DNA from: Strigamia acuminata
Taxonomy: Eukaryota; Arthropoda; Chilopoda; Geophilomorpha; Linotaeniidae
Length of the DNA: 64,000 nt
Assembly (NCBI GenBank): GCA_949358305.1
Contig: OX442319.1
Span: forward strand, 8,184,001-8,248,000
Direction: 5' to 3'
The stretch's first letter is position 1, and the number at the start of each line of letters is the position of its first letter. Under the pieces are notes generated by a model. The model worked only from the letters and a program-made list of their open reading frames with translations. It was not told the DNA's origin and did no database searches. This document shows, in pieces, positions 51,837 to 63,998 of this stretch. The position numbers were made by a program, and so were the translations under genes.

Positions 51837-52128
51837 CTAATCTAGTTTGTTTGCAAACTTCTGAAAGTCGAGCATAGGCTCGTTGTGAGTTCGTTGCATA
51901 TTTCCGACGATTTCGTCACCCAGAGCTCGTTGTGGTTCTTCGAACTATAGTCGGTGAACACGTCGTAAATCCGCCATTTGTAATAAGTGCGAAATTATGC
52001 ATAGGAGTTGTCGGAGTGGAAAACTCGCAGTTTTTGTGGTCGGATCTGTGAAAAGCGAACAAATTAGTACCACGATGGTTTTGTTGTATCTTCATTTTGA
52101 CAGTGTAGTTGTACCTTTCCTTGCTCAT
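51837..52128 (-). CDS. Unidentified ORF with an apparent frame change
   Basis: From ATG at 52128 the minus strand reads MSKERYNYTVKMKIQQNHRG and on to NFALITNGGFTTCSPTI. About 12 codons before that frame stops, the next frame opens after a TAG (EEPQRALGDEIVGNMQR, then NEPMLDFQKFANKLD and a stop at 51837). Both halves look coding. Either a one-base change has split a gene or a short intron is involved. The family is not recognised. Confidence 0.35.
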
Positions 52129-52439
52129 TGTCTACTCCATGTCTTCTTTCACAAGGAACGATGTGGCGAGTATTAAATCGTGCTGAGAATCACAAACCAC
52201 TGCAACGTTCTCGGTTAGGATTTTGCTGTTCTCCAATCCACAATGAAATGTCAGTAATGGGCAAAAACAATGGGAGTCTATGTTCCGAGACCAGATTCTA
52301 CCATATTGAGGACAGCAGTGATACAGCTGAAATATTAATATCTGAATCAAACAATGTTTGTACAATGTTCTATGTTTCTACAAAAACAAATCGCATGATA
52401 TTAATATTCAAATAAATAAACACATCCAAAACAACAATA

Positions 52440-52736
52440 AATTATGAACTACATTATTTAATAATAACAATAAATAAATAATAATTAATAAATAATAATT
52501 GGTGTGACGGTAGGGTGAAGCCGGGTCCTAAACATTCCCCTGTTTTGTCTATACACCTGAATATAAAATTACCCTCAATATACACAGTAGCAACGACTTC
52601 ATGGCCAGTCAGCATGGGGCCGGCGATTGTACACCAATGATAGATAGCTGATGAGCAAAAAAGAAAACAAACACTAAAATCTAAAAAAAAAATATTTTGA
52701 AGTGTTGGTGTGTTGGGCTGCATCTATAGCCATCCC
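52440..52736 (-). repeat. Array 2, fifth fragment
   Basis: Another MAIDAAQ-type ATG module (52660-52735) with ACCAATGATAGATAGCTGATG downstream, preceded by A/T-rich DNA. Confidence 0.5.
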
Positions 52737-52785
52737 TCATCTAAATTGTCCAAAACAAAATAAAAACTTACTGCATCTATAGCCA

Positions 52786-53066
52786 TTGGGAATTGTTGCA
52801 ATCAAGGAATTTCTTACATTCAACTCATCTGATAATCGAGCAATGTTGTTCTTCGCCTCTTTTAGGTCTCGCTCCAATTCTAGATTTTTGTTTTCCAATT
52901 TAAGATTCAGAATTTGGAATTTCATAACTTTGGCTGTCATATTCCGTAATTTTAGCTCGGTTTTTAGCGTTGGCTTTTTAGGTTTCTCTTTCAGCCTTAT
53001 TAGTTTCGCTTTAGCTGCGTGGCTTACGTGCACGGGTGGCTCCTCCTCAGGACCTGCGGCTTCCAT
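52786..53066 (-). CDS. Small coiled-coil protein, first exon
   Basis: ATG at 53066 opens MEAAGPEEEPPVHVSHAAKA, a Lys-rich stretch, then a heptad-patterned helix (LKLRNMTAKVMKFQILNLKL, ENKNLELERDLKEAKNNIARL, SDELNVR) over about 60 residues. The frame ends near TIPNGYRC at a TGCA/GTAAGT donor (about 52785). Partial copies of its ends lie at 49955 and 52733. The coiled-coil call is firm from periodicity; the family is unknown. Confidence 0.5.
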
Positions 53067-53289
53067 TATTTTTACTGTAAAATAAAAAATATTTTTCCTG
53101 TATAATGATTTCCTACGAAAATAAAAGACAACAAAAGTAGAAACGCACGACTTCTATCTAACTTGTAAGTCTAAAATATTTTATTACAAAAGGCACGTTT
53201 CTTGTACAATCAAAAATTATGTACGATTAAAAAATCAAATGCAGCTTGTAATCTCGCCACGTGGGATTTGATTTGATGATGGCTTCGAT

Positions 53290-53553
53290 TTAATCGATTT
53301 CGGAATCATCCCAAGCGCAACAGGCCTCAAGCAACCAAACAAACATTTTCGAATATCCGCCGCCATCTCTGGCAGTTTCTGGAGGCTGCTGTTGGTTTTC
53401 AATGTCACTTTCCTTTTGGATCTCATCTTGCAACGCTTTGAAAGTATTGTGTAACAGAACGGCACGACGTAACGTCTTACGGCGTTTGGTTTGAATCTTG
53501 GAAAATGTGACGCTTAATATGTCGTTTGCACAAGCAATCCCGTCAGTATTCAT
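53290..53553 (-). CDS. Small SERTA-domain protein (87 aa)
   Basis: ATG at 53553 opens MNTDGIACANDILSVTFSKIQ. The segment KIQTKRRKTLRRAVLLHNTF then KALQDEI (about residues 19-45) fits the SERTA motif (basic, LRR-S/A-VL--NTLR-IQ) found in SERTAD proteins and insect Taranis. Those proteins modulate E2F/cyclin-CDK and transcription. An acidic C-terminus with a short hydrophobic patch (MFVWLLEACCAWDDSEID) may be an activation or docking motif. At 87 residues it is far shorter than known SERTAD proteins. Its 3' flank is duplicated at 50410-50535. The SERTA call is from motif memory and deserves a profile search. Confidence 0.6.
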   Translation of the reverse strand: MNTDGIACANDILSVTFSKIQTKRRKTLRRAVLLHNTFKALQDEIQKESDIENQQQPPETARDGGGYSKMFVWLLEACCAWDDSEID

Positions 53554-53559
53554 TGTAGC

Positions 53560-54958
53560 GAACTGCAGTGGTGTTTGTTTCTACACTTGGAGGATAAAGA
53601 TATCGATATATTCTTGTGACGTGCTGATACGTTACAGATGAATCACTATCTATTATGATACTCTTTGTTTTTAGAACGCCTCAGATAGGTGGCGCTGCTG
53701 CAGATGGAGACCGAGGTGGTGTGGTTATTTTCCATAGGTTAAGTTATCGAGGTTTACTTGTTATCCACGATTATATTTGATTAATTTATCATTTGTGGTT
53801 CCTGAAGTTTCAGAAATGTGCATTTTGTTGTGTGAAATGCATTTTGGAGGTCAAATTTCCGGTATTTTTGCGAAAAGAATCGAACTTATTTGCACAAACC
53901 ACTACAAAAATTTAATTTTACAAATTTAATTTCTGAAATATTCTGAAATGTGTTAAAGAAGGGATGGAAGTGAATAGTAAACCAACAACTTTCCAACGTA
54001 AAATGGCGGGAAAGGTGGCCATCACTCACGCACAGGATATGGGTGTTAAAAGAGTCTTGGGAATGGCAGATGCATCAATCTCTTGTCCAGTGTTGATGCT
54101 GCTTCGATAACATATTTCGAATCTACCCAGATGAATCTTGGGGTCTTAGATCACTGTTGTCTTGACTGGTTTTGCTATGACTTGTAACAAGTACCGGTAG
54201 TTGTAGCACGCTTGTTACCAGGATTCGTCACTCGAACCCATAATCTATCCAAAAAACTTTTATTTTGTCCGGTTCAGTCTGCTTTTAAATATAGCTCGCT
54301 ACCAATTGTCTTCTGAAGTTTTAATAACACAAGCTTCTCAATTTCTGGTATTCAAGATTTGGTGCTCTTTTAACTGACAAGATGAAAAAAAAATTAAAAT
54401 TAAATTAAAAAATAATGAAAAAAGGATATCAAAAAAAATTCGGGAAATTAAATTAAATTAAAAAAATTAAAAGAAATTAAAAAATGATAAAAAATGATAT
54501 AAAAAAAATACAAAAAAAAACTGGAAAAGAAATTAAATATTTTTTAAACAAAAAAAAAAATTTGCAAAAGTGAAAAACAAATGGAAAAAATGAAAAGGCG
54601 CTGTTGTGACGAAAGCAGACATCGAAACATTTACGGTCCAGTCTACGGCTGCAGGTGCGGCAGATACGCTGTGCGATGATGGATATATACCGGTATGTAT
54701 TTCAACTAAATAAAATAACACGAACTTCTCGTTCGGGATCCTGTCCATGTCGTTCGAGGTCGTGAACGAGCGCGGGCTCGACAAAAACATTCTGTGGATT
54801 AGAAAAGAAAATTTTTTTTTTAAATTTTAGAATACGGTAGGTATGGTATTGTTTCAGTATTTAACGTACAGAATTCGTTTGTTACATTAAACAAATGCAA
54901 TAAACGAAAAACTGAAATTTTAATTGTTGACAAAAATGGCACTTAAAGAAATACGGTA
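53560..54958. other. Gene-poor region
   Basis: No supported gene. Contains A/T low-complexity DNA at 54380-54560 built on AAATTAAA units, and short open frames only. Confidence 0.4.
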
Positions 54959-55247
54959 CTGCCCCGTTTAAACGCCCGGGTTCAATAAAGCGCCGGCTCC
55001 GTTTTAGCGCCGGGCAGTCATCGGCGATTCACTGAATTGGCGCCGGCCCAGAATAAGCGCCGGATCCCCAAAAATCACCGATTTATTGCAAAAAATCTGT
55101 GATTTTTGCCGAAAAATTGCCATTTTTTGCGCAAAATCGGCGATTTTTCGGTTATGCGCCGGGTTCGATTTAGCGGCGGGTTTCAAATTGGCGCCGGGGA
55201 AAGCGGCTGACAAAAAAATTAAACGCCCGGGCTTTTAAACGGGGCGG
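54959..55247. mobile_element. GC-rich 289-bp MITE flanked by TA
   Basis: CTGCCCCGTTTAAACGCCCGG on the left is mirrored by CCGGGCTTTTAAACGGGGCGG on the right, with one extra base. TA flanks both ends. The interior repeats GCGCCGG about six times in both orientations and has GATTTTT palindromes. Confidence 0.75.
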
Positions 55248-55651
55248 TACGATACTGTATATATGTATACAGGGTGGACAAAAAGTCTGGTTCACAGTAA
55301 ATAATTCCCATAAATAATTCTGTTGCGCAGAACAACAACAATGACGTAATGTGCTTAACAGGCGGTTATAGCTATTAAAATAGTTCCAGCCGTCACATTA
55401 AACTGAATTTGTGCGTTTAATTCAAGAAAAACACGTTTTTAATTGAACGTATATACATTTATTTTCAAATAAATACAGAAAAATCGCAGCAGAAATTTGC
55501 ACACACATTTGTATTCTTTTTTTGCGTGCAGCTTTGTGGAAGATCACGATTTCTAAGCTTATCTACAATATAAAACATCAAGTTTGCATAAAATTTGCAC
55601 AAAATACACGAAATTTGCATAGAATACATCGAATTTGCATAGAATAAAGCG
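55248..55651. other. Spacer downstream of the dynein gene
   Basis: Starts with TATACAGGGTGGACAAAAAG, which looks like a Tc1/mariner-type terminus without a visible partner. TTTGCATA repeats occur near 55580-55640. No gene. Confidence 0.3.
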
Positions 55652-58600
55652 TTATATTTGCAGGAGAAGACAAACTCCAGCCATAATCCACTTGGTCGTT
55701 CTCTCCTTGCTCTTTAAGTTAAATGTCCACACATAAGTGGGTCCCCTCGTTCGAGTTTTGTACACGGGACATTGATACATGTTGCGCAAATCCTGCTTGT
55801 CCACATGGATTGCTTTGACATAAATGACCGGCATTGTGGCAAACAGTTCCTTCATGAGCGACTCGTTGATTGTACTTGCAACAAGGTCCCATCTCGCCCC
55901 CTCCATGAACAGTCCGTGAATGTACGCGCCCTCGCGAGGTGCCGCTGTGAAATCCTCGCGCGCTTTCTTCGTCACGTCCACTTGGACGCACATCTTGTCC
56001 AATGGCATTTCGCTTTTCCGCGCCGTCGTTTGCATGACGGACGTCAGAAATGACTGCGGATTGAACAAGCCGCCGAGCCATATCGAGGGTAGCAACTGGA
56101 GTTAATTAAAATTAATTAATTAATTAAATAATTAAATTTTTATATGAAATAAACCTGAAATTCAGCTGTCCAAAGCTCCAGTTCCTTGACCCGCAAGAGT
56201 AAATCTGCATACCAACTGCCCAAGCCCATTAGTGAGGGGTAGGCGCGTTTTTCCCAATTGTCCGCCACCATGTCGTTGAAAAGGGAATTGGCAAGGTTGT
56301 CCATTGCAGCCGTGATGGTAAGTTCACCCTGGAATAAGAATTTTGTTTTGATTTTAATTTTGGGATTTTTTTGGTTGAGTTTTGTGTGAACCTTGAGGCC
56401 TAAATCAAGTTCTTTTAGAGAACGGCGGATTTCGTTGGTCAGGATATTCATTCGTTCGCATTCCTGCAAGGCCACGACCACGTAAGGCGGTCGATCCTCC
56501 ACACGGGCACATATGTCCAACATGTTAAATGGGTCTGTTAGTTTTTCTAGGGTTTCATCCAACACTTGTTTTATCTGCAGAAGAAAAATCATTAGGTCGA
56601 GGAATTCTTAGAAATTAAAGAAAATGTCGAGAAATTCTTGGAAATTAAAGAAAAAGTAAAAAAATTCGTAGAAATTAAAGAAAAAGTCGAAAAATTCTTC
56701 GAAATTAAAGAAAATGTCGAGAAATTCTTTGAAATTAAAGAAAATGTCGAGAAATTCTTCGTAATTAAAGAAAAAGTCGAGAAATTCTTCGAAATTAAAG
56801 AAAAAGTCGAAAAATTCTTCGAAATTAAAGAAAAAGTCGAAAAATTCTTCGAAATTAAAGAAAACCTCGAGAAATTCGTAGAAATTAAAGAAAATGTCGA
56901 GAAATTCGTAGAAATTAAAGAAAATGTCGAGAAATTCTTCGAAATTAAAGAAAAAGTCGAGAAATTCTTCGAAATTAAAGAAAAAGTCGAAAAATTCTTC
57001 GAAATTAAAGAAAAAGTCGAAAAATTCTTCGAAATTAAAGAAAACCTCGAGAAATTCGTAGAAATTAAAGAAAATGTCGAGAAATTCTTCGAAATTAAAG
57101 AAAAAGTAGAAAAATTCTTCGAAATTAAAGAAAAGGTCGAAAAATTCTAGAAATTAAAGAAAATCTCGAGAAATTCCCAAAAACCGAAGAAAATCTTGAG
57201 AACTTCCCAAAAACCGAAGACAATCCCGAGAATTAAAAAATCAATAATTCCCGAAACCCAAAACCACAAACCTTTTCTTCACGAGTAATTCCTCCTTCTC
57301 CCGCAGACCCGCTTTCCTTTGGCTGTAACTCGAGCAACGTCCGAAACATATTGTTCGAGAGTGCAGTGAGAAAACCAATCTCAGCATTCGGATGCAAGCC
57401 GTACAAATTAGGACTCTCGGACGGCAGAGTATCGTCAATATATTTGTGATAACCATTATAATCTAAATTAGGTGGACACAGAAAACCGGGTGCAAGAAAC
57501 AAATCACCTTCCAACTAAAAAAAAAAAAAAAAAAAAATATTTAAAAAATAAAAACCACCAAACGACCACAAAAATAACCTGTTCGGGTTTCATGTATTCC
57601 TCCAGATAAGCGCGACACAACTTCCGGTCCCAATCATCAGTAATGTGTCCGCCATACATGATCTCGCCAAACAAATAGCGCAAATCCACCCACGGCACGC
57701 GTTGATTATTTTCCAGATAATTATACAACACGCTTGCGCAGATGGTCAAATCCCCTTAAAAAAATGTCAAATTTGGTTGGTACAATGTTAAAATACAATA
57801 AAAAATGACAAATACGTACCCACGTTGAAGGGGTAGCCGCGATTCCAGCCCTGAGGACCGAATTTTCGCCGCTCGGCCACGACCGCGTGGAAATAGCAGA
57901 GTGAGAATAAAATGCTTTTAAATTCCGCCTCCTTGGAGCATTGTTCCAATGTCTCTTGGTCGAAATTGTAGAGTGCTTTGTGCAGGTTCGCCTTGATGCC
58001 GGTGGGCGGTTCGTTGGTGATTTTGATGGAGTTCTCGAGCAGTCCTTGAGGAATGATGTGGTACGCGGGGTCGGCCGCGGGTTCTGCGCTCACGTACACT
58101 CTGTAGTCGGGGTGACTGCCCGTTCCGTATGCGTCGACTTTCTTTTCCAAAGTGGGCAGCCATCGCTTCACTAGATGGATGTTCTACGCAGAATGATACA
58201 ACGGTAAAGCGTAATTAACGTATTTCTTCTCGTTGTGCACCCGCGCATTATTTACGAAATGAATTTTGATCATTCTTCCAGCGGTCTAATGGAGACCCGC
58301 GCGTTAATTGATAGATAAATGAGAAAAATTCATCAAAACATCATGTTAATATTAAATTTTTCGTCACTAATTTAAATTTTCTCAAATTTTCGCTAAAAAA
58401 TTCAAGTTTCCCTCAAATTTTCTCGAAAAAATTGAAATTTCCCTCAAATTTTCTCGAAAAAATTAAAATTTTCTTCAAATTTTCTCGAAAAAATTCAAAT
58501 TTTCCTCCAATTTTCTCGAAAAATTTCAAATTTTCCTAAAGTTTTCTCTTAAAATTTCAAGTTTTCCTCAAAAAATTCAAATTTTCCTCAAATTTTCTTT

Positions 58601-61600
58601 AAAAAATTCAAATTTTCCTCAAATTTTCCTCAAATTTTCTCGAAAAAATTCAAATTTTCTTAAAGTTTTCTCTTAAAATTTCAAGTTTTCCTCAAAAAAT
58701 TCAAATTTTTCTCAAATTTTCTCGAAAAAATTCAAATTTTCCTCAAATTTTCTCGAAAAAATTCAAATTTTCCTCAAATTTTCTCGAAAAATTCAAATTT
58801 TCTCGAAATAATTCAAGTTTTCCTCAAATTTTCCACAAAAAATTTTTAAAATTTCATTCCATCACAAGGTCCAACGAAATACGTTGTAATCAGTGCGCAG
58901 GGCGTTGTATAAGAGACCAGCGCATTAATTCATTCCACATTTATTCACCTGTAAAATGACCCAATGGCCTTCGACGTATGCCTTGTCCAAAGCCGCTTCG
59001 GCCACTGGTTCCTGGCCCTGGCCCAAACTCACATTGTGAAAATTCCTAAAAAAAACATCGTCAAATGTTGATTTCATTCATCAATTTCATTCATTCATTT
59101 ACTCTGCTTCGAACGTCCATCCTATTTTTTTGCCCAGAGCTTCCACGTCTTTTAGTGGATCCACGCCCAAAGATAGGATGAAAAAAATCGGAGTTCCAGG
59201 ACCACATTCTTCCCACGACTTTGGAAAATCCGTACTTCGTCCTTCGGTGAATCTTGTGCCCATTCTGTCCGAGATAAAATCCCTGAAACGCATCAAACGA
59301 GTGAAAAACAGATCAGCTGATTGGTCCATTTGTTGTTTCAGTCTTACAAGAGGTTGTAGGTCATTCGGTCGGGTCGAAGAGCCCGCATCATGCACATGCG
59401 TTGCAGGGGAGTTTTGTTTTTCCACTCCTGGGGAAACTTCTCACGTTCCGGACATTCGGAATCTACAAATTTTCTCCATCGTTTGGCCGATCCTTCGATG
59501 TCCTTGTCTAATCCGCGGAAATCTTCCAACTGACTTAACGCCTGTTGGTTTATTAGTTATTTGTGTGTAATTGTGTTTAGATAATGTAAAATGGTACCTT
59601 AATGCCGCCCCAGCTAACATTCGTAAGGAAATCGACAGGTGAGGCTAGGTTAGGCACGAAAGGGTAGCGGAGAAGGAAATCCAATTCCACCATTGGTATT
59701 TCGTTGGAATGCAACATGATCTGCACAAATTAATAATTACCGTAAAGTGAAAGGAAAACAAATAATTGCACGGGATACAAAAAATTAGAATAACCGAATA
59801 TTGAAAAAAAAAACATTTTTACGTTAAAAAGCACTTTTTACGTTTAAAAATGCACTTTTTGCGTTGAAAAATGCACTTTTTGCGTTGAAAAATGCACTTT
59901 TTGCGTTGAAAAATGCAATTTTTACGTTGAAAATGCAATTTTTACGTTGAAAAATGCAATTTATACGTTGAAAAATGCAATTTTTACGTTGAAAAATGCA
60001 ATTTTTACGTTGAAAAATGCAATTTTTACGTTGAAAAATGCAATTTTTACGTTGAAAAATGCAATTTTTACGTTGAAAAATGCAATTTTTACGTTGAAAA
60101 TGCAATTTTTACGTTGAAAAATGCAATTTCTACGTTGACAAATGCAATTTTTACGTTAAAAAATGCAATTTTTACGTTGAAAAAAGCAGATTTTACGTAA
60201 AAAATGCAACGGTAAATTTTGACCGCATCCATTGCCGCATGATTACCTGAAATGTCATTTGCCCAGAGAAAATAATCTTATGCTTTTCAAATAAGCCTCG
60301 ATTGGTGTATTGAAACACGTTGTAAGTGATGGATTCGATGAGGCTTTGCACCCGAATTTTGGCATCTTCATTCATTTCCGCTAGTCCCATAGATCGCTCC
60401 AGTACAACGTTGAAGGCCTTGAGAGAAAACTGGTAGATAGGGTTAATCTTATTCAATTCGTTCATGATGAAATATAGAATAGATCCTCTTGTAGCAGCGG
60501 GTCTGTAATCCTCTCTCGAGTTATTGATGTGAGTTTCCGTCTTCTTCGCTTCGGCCACTTTGATCGCAATGTGCGCGGCCGTTTTCTTCGTGTGTTCCAA
60601 GTTCTCCACCAAACTCGTGTCACCCAAAATGTTCCCCGTGGCCGAACTCAGTCTGTACAGCAACGAGTCTTCGAGTTCCTTCAACACGATTTTAAACTCG
60701 TTTTGTTGCCGTGTCAAACCCGCCTTTAAAAAACAATTTAAAAAACAATTTTTATGTATCTATTTATTATTTTTGTTTGTTTTCTCACTTTAAGTTCCTC
60801 TAAATCGGGTCTTTCTTTGCGCACTACTTGCGCCAATAGCTGGTCCTCGAGTCCCTCTCTGGTCACGGTGAAATTAATGAGTGTGCATTGTGCTTGCATC
60901 TCGGGCTTGTAGTGGGGGTTGGCGAGTTTTGTGTGCAGGATTAGTTTGAATTTTCGATTGTATTCCACTTCTTTGTCGCCAATTTTGATGGCCCTGAAAA
61001 GAAATTCAATTGTATTCAATTATGTAAGCCCACATGGTTCAAAAATACAAAATAGAGAGTTTGCGGGATGCATTTTTCCCTTATTTTTCTCTACGTTACA
61101 CTATTTTAGTGCCACATCGTAAAGGAAAAATCTTTAGTGTATCGTTTTCAACATTAAATTAAAATATAGCGCAGCCAATCAGAATTGAGAACACTATATT
61201 GTTAAATCCGCCCATTGCAAATGGCGATTATTTTGTTGTCCCGATCAAACACATCACAGTCATAGGTACGTAGATTGAATGATAAGTGAGGCCCAAAATT
61301 GAATTTTAGACCCAAAACCAAACTTTATAGGCATAATAATGGAATTTTATGCAGAAATTTGGACATTTACGCCCCAAAATTGAATTTTTAGGCCCAAAAT
61401 TACTAACTGTCAGTAGTTGGCTGAAATAGTGTAGTGATAAGAGAAAAGTGCAGCCCTCAAAAACTTAATTTATCATTTTTCCCTTATACTATTTTTATAC
61501 CGTATAGTCTTTAACTGTAAGGGAAAAATGCATCCCGCAAACTCTCTATTGATATTTTTGTTCTTACGTTCCCTTCTTGATGGTATTTCTCCCTAGAATG

Positions 61601-63998
61601 TGATCCAGCACTGCGTCCACACTCTCCTCTATATTTTCAAATAAAGTCACGTCGCCATTACTGAGTGCGATTTCAATATTATCCAAATATCTAAAAGAAT
61701 TAATCAATCAAATTTATATAATATAATCCAAAATTAAACTAAACATGTTTTACCCTTTTGCTCCTAGTCGAATCACTCTCAATTGCTTTCCGTACTTTTG
61801 GTGGATCCACTTAAGCCCTTGCAATTGGGGGTCAATCATCAATGGCCACCTTTGGGTCTGAGTCAATATTGTAGCATTTTCTGTTGACATTCTATCACTA
61901 GGGAGCCCTTCATTGTTGTTCCATGCAGCTATCTGTGACTCGTCTGTCAAGAGGGTCACTGGATCCAAACCTTCTGTGGTGGGAATTGGCGGCTGCGAGG
62001 AAATGTTTTGCATTTGATTGACGTGTATTTTGATATATTGTAACTTTTTGTTATTACTTTGCACTTGTTTAAGAAATCCATGATCATGACATCCATCAGA
62101 TGGACACGGTAATTTCTACTGAAACATCCGGCGTAAGAAACAAAAGCTGTAATACGCAAAACGTCGCCAGGCAGAGCCAATTCTTGTTGCCGCAGTCCCG
62201 AAACTGCCTCGGCCCAACGCACGTTCTCGGACTGAAGACCGCCGACCAATCGATTTGCCAATGTGATGGTCAGTTGAGTCGACTCTGCTTCTTTCTGGCA
62301 TCTCAACTTCTCGCTGGTCGCTTGCTCGAACTGCGACGTCAATTTGCCCAATGCAGCCTCTAATTTCTAAAACATCAAACAGAAGTTAATCAATTAAATT
62401 AAATTGACCGATCTATGGATCTCTAGTAAGGCATACAATACCGGACCATTTTTCAAGAATCGGGATTTCGGTACTAGATTTTCCCGGAACCGGGAACCGA
62501 AGTGAATGAGAGAAATTTTTATGTTTAAAGGAGTATTTGTGTGCCCAAAAGTGCAATTTTTGCACGTACAGTGTGCATTTATGGGCATAAAAATACATTT
62601 TGCATATACAATGTGCATAAAAAATGCATTTTGCATATACAATGTGCATAAAAATGCATTTTTGCATCATCAATGTGCATAAATGTGCATAAAAATGCAA
62701 TTTTACCATCAACAACGTGCATTTATGTACATAAAAATGCAATTTTACCATCAACAACGTGCATTTATGTACATAAAAATGCATTTTTGCATCAACAACA
62801 TGCATTTATGTACATAAAAATGCATTTTTGCATCAACAATGTGTATTTATGTGCATACAAATGCATTTTTGCGTCTCCACCGTACATATAAATGCATGAA
62901 AATGCATTTTTGCATCAAAAATGTGTATTTATGTGCATAAAAATGCATTTTTGCGTCTCCAACGTACATTTAAATGCATGAAAATGCATTTTTGCATCAA
63001 CAATGTGTATTTATGTGCATAAAAATGCAATTTTACATCAACAATGTGTATTTATGTGCATAAAAATGCGTTTTTGCGTCTCCAACGTACATTTAAATGC
63101 ATGAAAATGCACTTCTGCAAATAAAATTGCAAATTCGCCACTTAATTAACTAAATCATGTATATTTGCATCAATAGTCCTCATTACTAGTACCAAAATCC
63201 CAATCTTCAGATGTTCTCGGGATTGGTTGCCTTAATCTCTAAATCTTCTACCATGATTTTAGTTTTGATCACTGCCAACTTATCTTGCGCCACCACCAAC
63301 TCAGCATTAGCTTCATCCAGAGCCTTTCGCTTCGGTTCCACATCGCAGTAAATCTCATAAAATCGGACGATATTTATCGCCCAAGAGCACAAACCTAAAT
63401 CAAATCAAACAATCAAATTCAAATTCCACTTTCCGACAACCCACTTACCGGCAGCAGCCAAACTCTTTCCTCTGACAAAGTCAGGCGTGAAGTCGGGGTC
63501 CTTGAGATAGGGCGTGACCGCTTTGACAATATCTGGATGGATATTCTGCTTGTCGTACTTAATCAAGTCATCCAAAAATTGGTCTACCTTGGCCATCCCT
63601 AGTTTCGAGGCTTTCCAACTCCTATCTTTGGGAACTTTCCCTCTAGGTGCCATTAGTACCATGACCGCGGCCAGTACGTTCACGACAATAGAGGGTGGAG
63701 CGCCGAAAGACTTCAATTCTGTCAGGTTCGCCTTGTTCAGCGTGTTGAGGGCGTCCTGGGCCGCTTGCAACGCCGGTTCTGCTTTCTCCAAGTCCCGTTC
63801 GCAGTCCTGCTGCTTCTTCGCCACTTCCATGGTGAAGGCGTGCACTTTTTCCTCCTCGCCGTCCGCGATCGCCTTCTCTTTGCTCACTTTTTCGGTCTCC
63901 ACGCCGACGACCTCGATCAACTGGTCCGCAGCCTCGTTTTTCTGGAGAAGTTCCACTTCCTGTTCGGCCAGAATGGCCTTCAGGTCGGCCACTTGTTC
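55652..63998 (-). CDS. Axonemal dynein heavy chain, outer-arm beta type (3' part)
   Basis: The C-terminal third of a ciliary motor protein; the 5' part lies beyond the right edge. Exons (minus strand): 63998-63449, 63394-63252, 62366-62058, 61992-61754, 61690-61568, 60993-60789, 60723-60247, 59720-59598, 59541-59348, 59282-59103, 59045-58949, 58183-57820, 57754-57579, 57514-57272, 56574-56392, 56328-56155 and 56095-55652. All are GT-AG and in phase. They encode the stalk coiled coil and microtubule-binding region ([20 protein letters not shown]), AAA5 ([15 protein letters not shown]), AAA6 ([40 protein letters not shown]) and the C-terminal domain ([56 protein letters not shown]). The C-terminus resembles DNAH9/11/17 and Drosophila Dhc93AB. 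Confidence 0.95.
56600..57170. repeat. 30-bp tandem repeat in a dynein intron
   Basis: About 19 copies of GAAATTAAAGAAAAAGTCGA followed by AAAATTCTTC, with variants (AATGTCGAG, AACCTCGAG). The 30-bp length keeps the plus strand open as [10 protein letters not shown] repeats, which is not evidence of a gene. It lies between exons 57514-57272 and 56574-56392. Confidence 0.95.
58330..58860. repeat. Tandem repeat of about 31 bp in a dynein intron
   Basis: Irregular copies of AAATTTTCTCGAAAAAATTC then AAATTTTCCTC, in the 765-bp intron between exons 59045-58949 and 58183-57820. Confidence 0.9.
59815..60200. repeat. 21-bp tandem repeat in a dynein intron
   Basis: About 18 copies of TTTTTACGTTGAAAAATGCAA, between exons 60723-60247 and 59720-59598. 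The minus strand is open because the unit is a multiple of three. Confidence 0.95.
61055..61546. mobile_element. 492-bp MITE with about 27-bp perfect inverted ends, in a dynein intron
   Basis: GAGAGTTTGCGGGATGCATT continuing TTTCCCTTA at the left is exactly inverted at the right (TAAGGGAAAAATG then CATCCCGCAAACTCTC). TA flanks both ends. There is no transposase frame. The interior holds CCCAAAATTGAATTTT phrases like those of the chitinase-intron repeat. Confidence 0.85.
62560..63115. repeat. Tandem repeat of about 40 bp in a dynein intron
   Basis: Copies of GTGCATTTATGTACATAAAA followed by ATGCATTTTTGCATCAACAA, with later variants of TGCGTCTCCAACGTACATTT. It lies between exons 63394-63252 and 62366-62058. 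Confidence 0.92.

Noticed and set aside
56638-57150. 170-codon plus-strand frame of [10 protein letters not shown] repeats
   Set aside because: It is the 30-bp intron repeat of the dynein gene read on the opposite strand.
59824-60105. Minus-strand frame of CIFQRKN repeats
   Set aside because: It is the 21-bp intron repeat between two dynein exons; the flanking splice sites show that it is intronic.
63207-63251. Extension of the dynein exon past the donor ([14 protein letters not shown])
   Set aside because: The conserved heavy-chain sequence continues from KTKIM to KLEAALGKL of the next exon, and ATG/GTAGAAG is a usable donor; the extension is intron.
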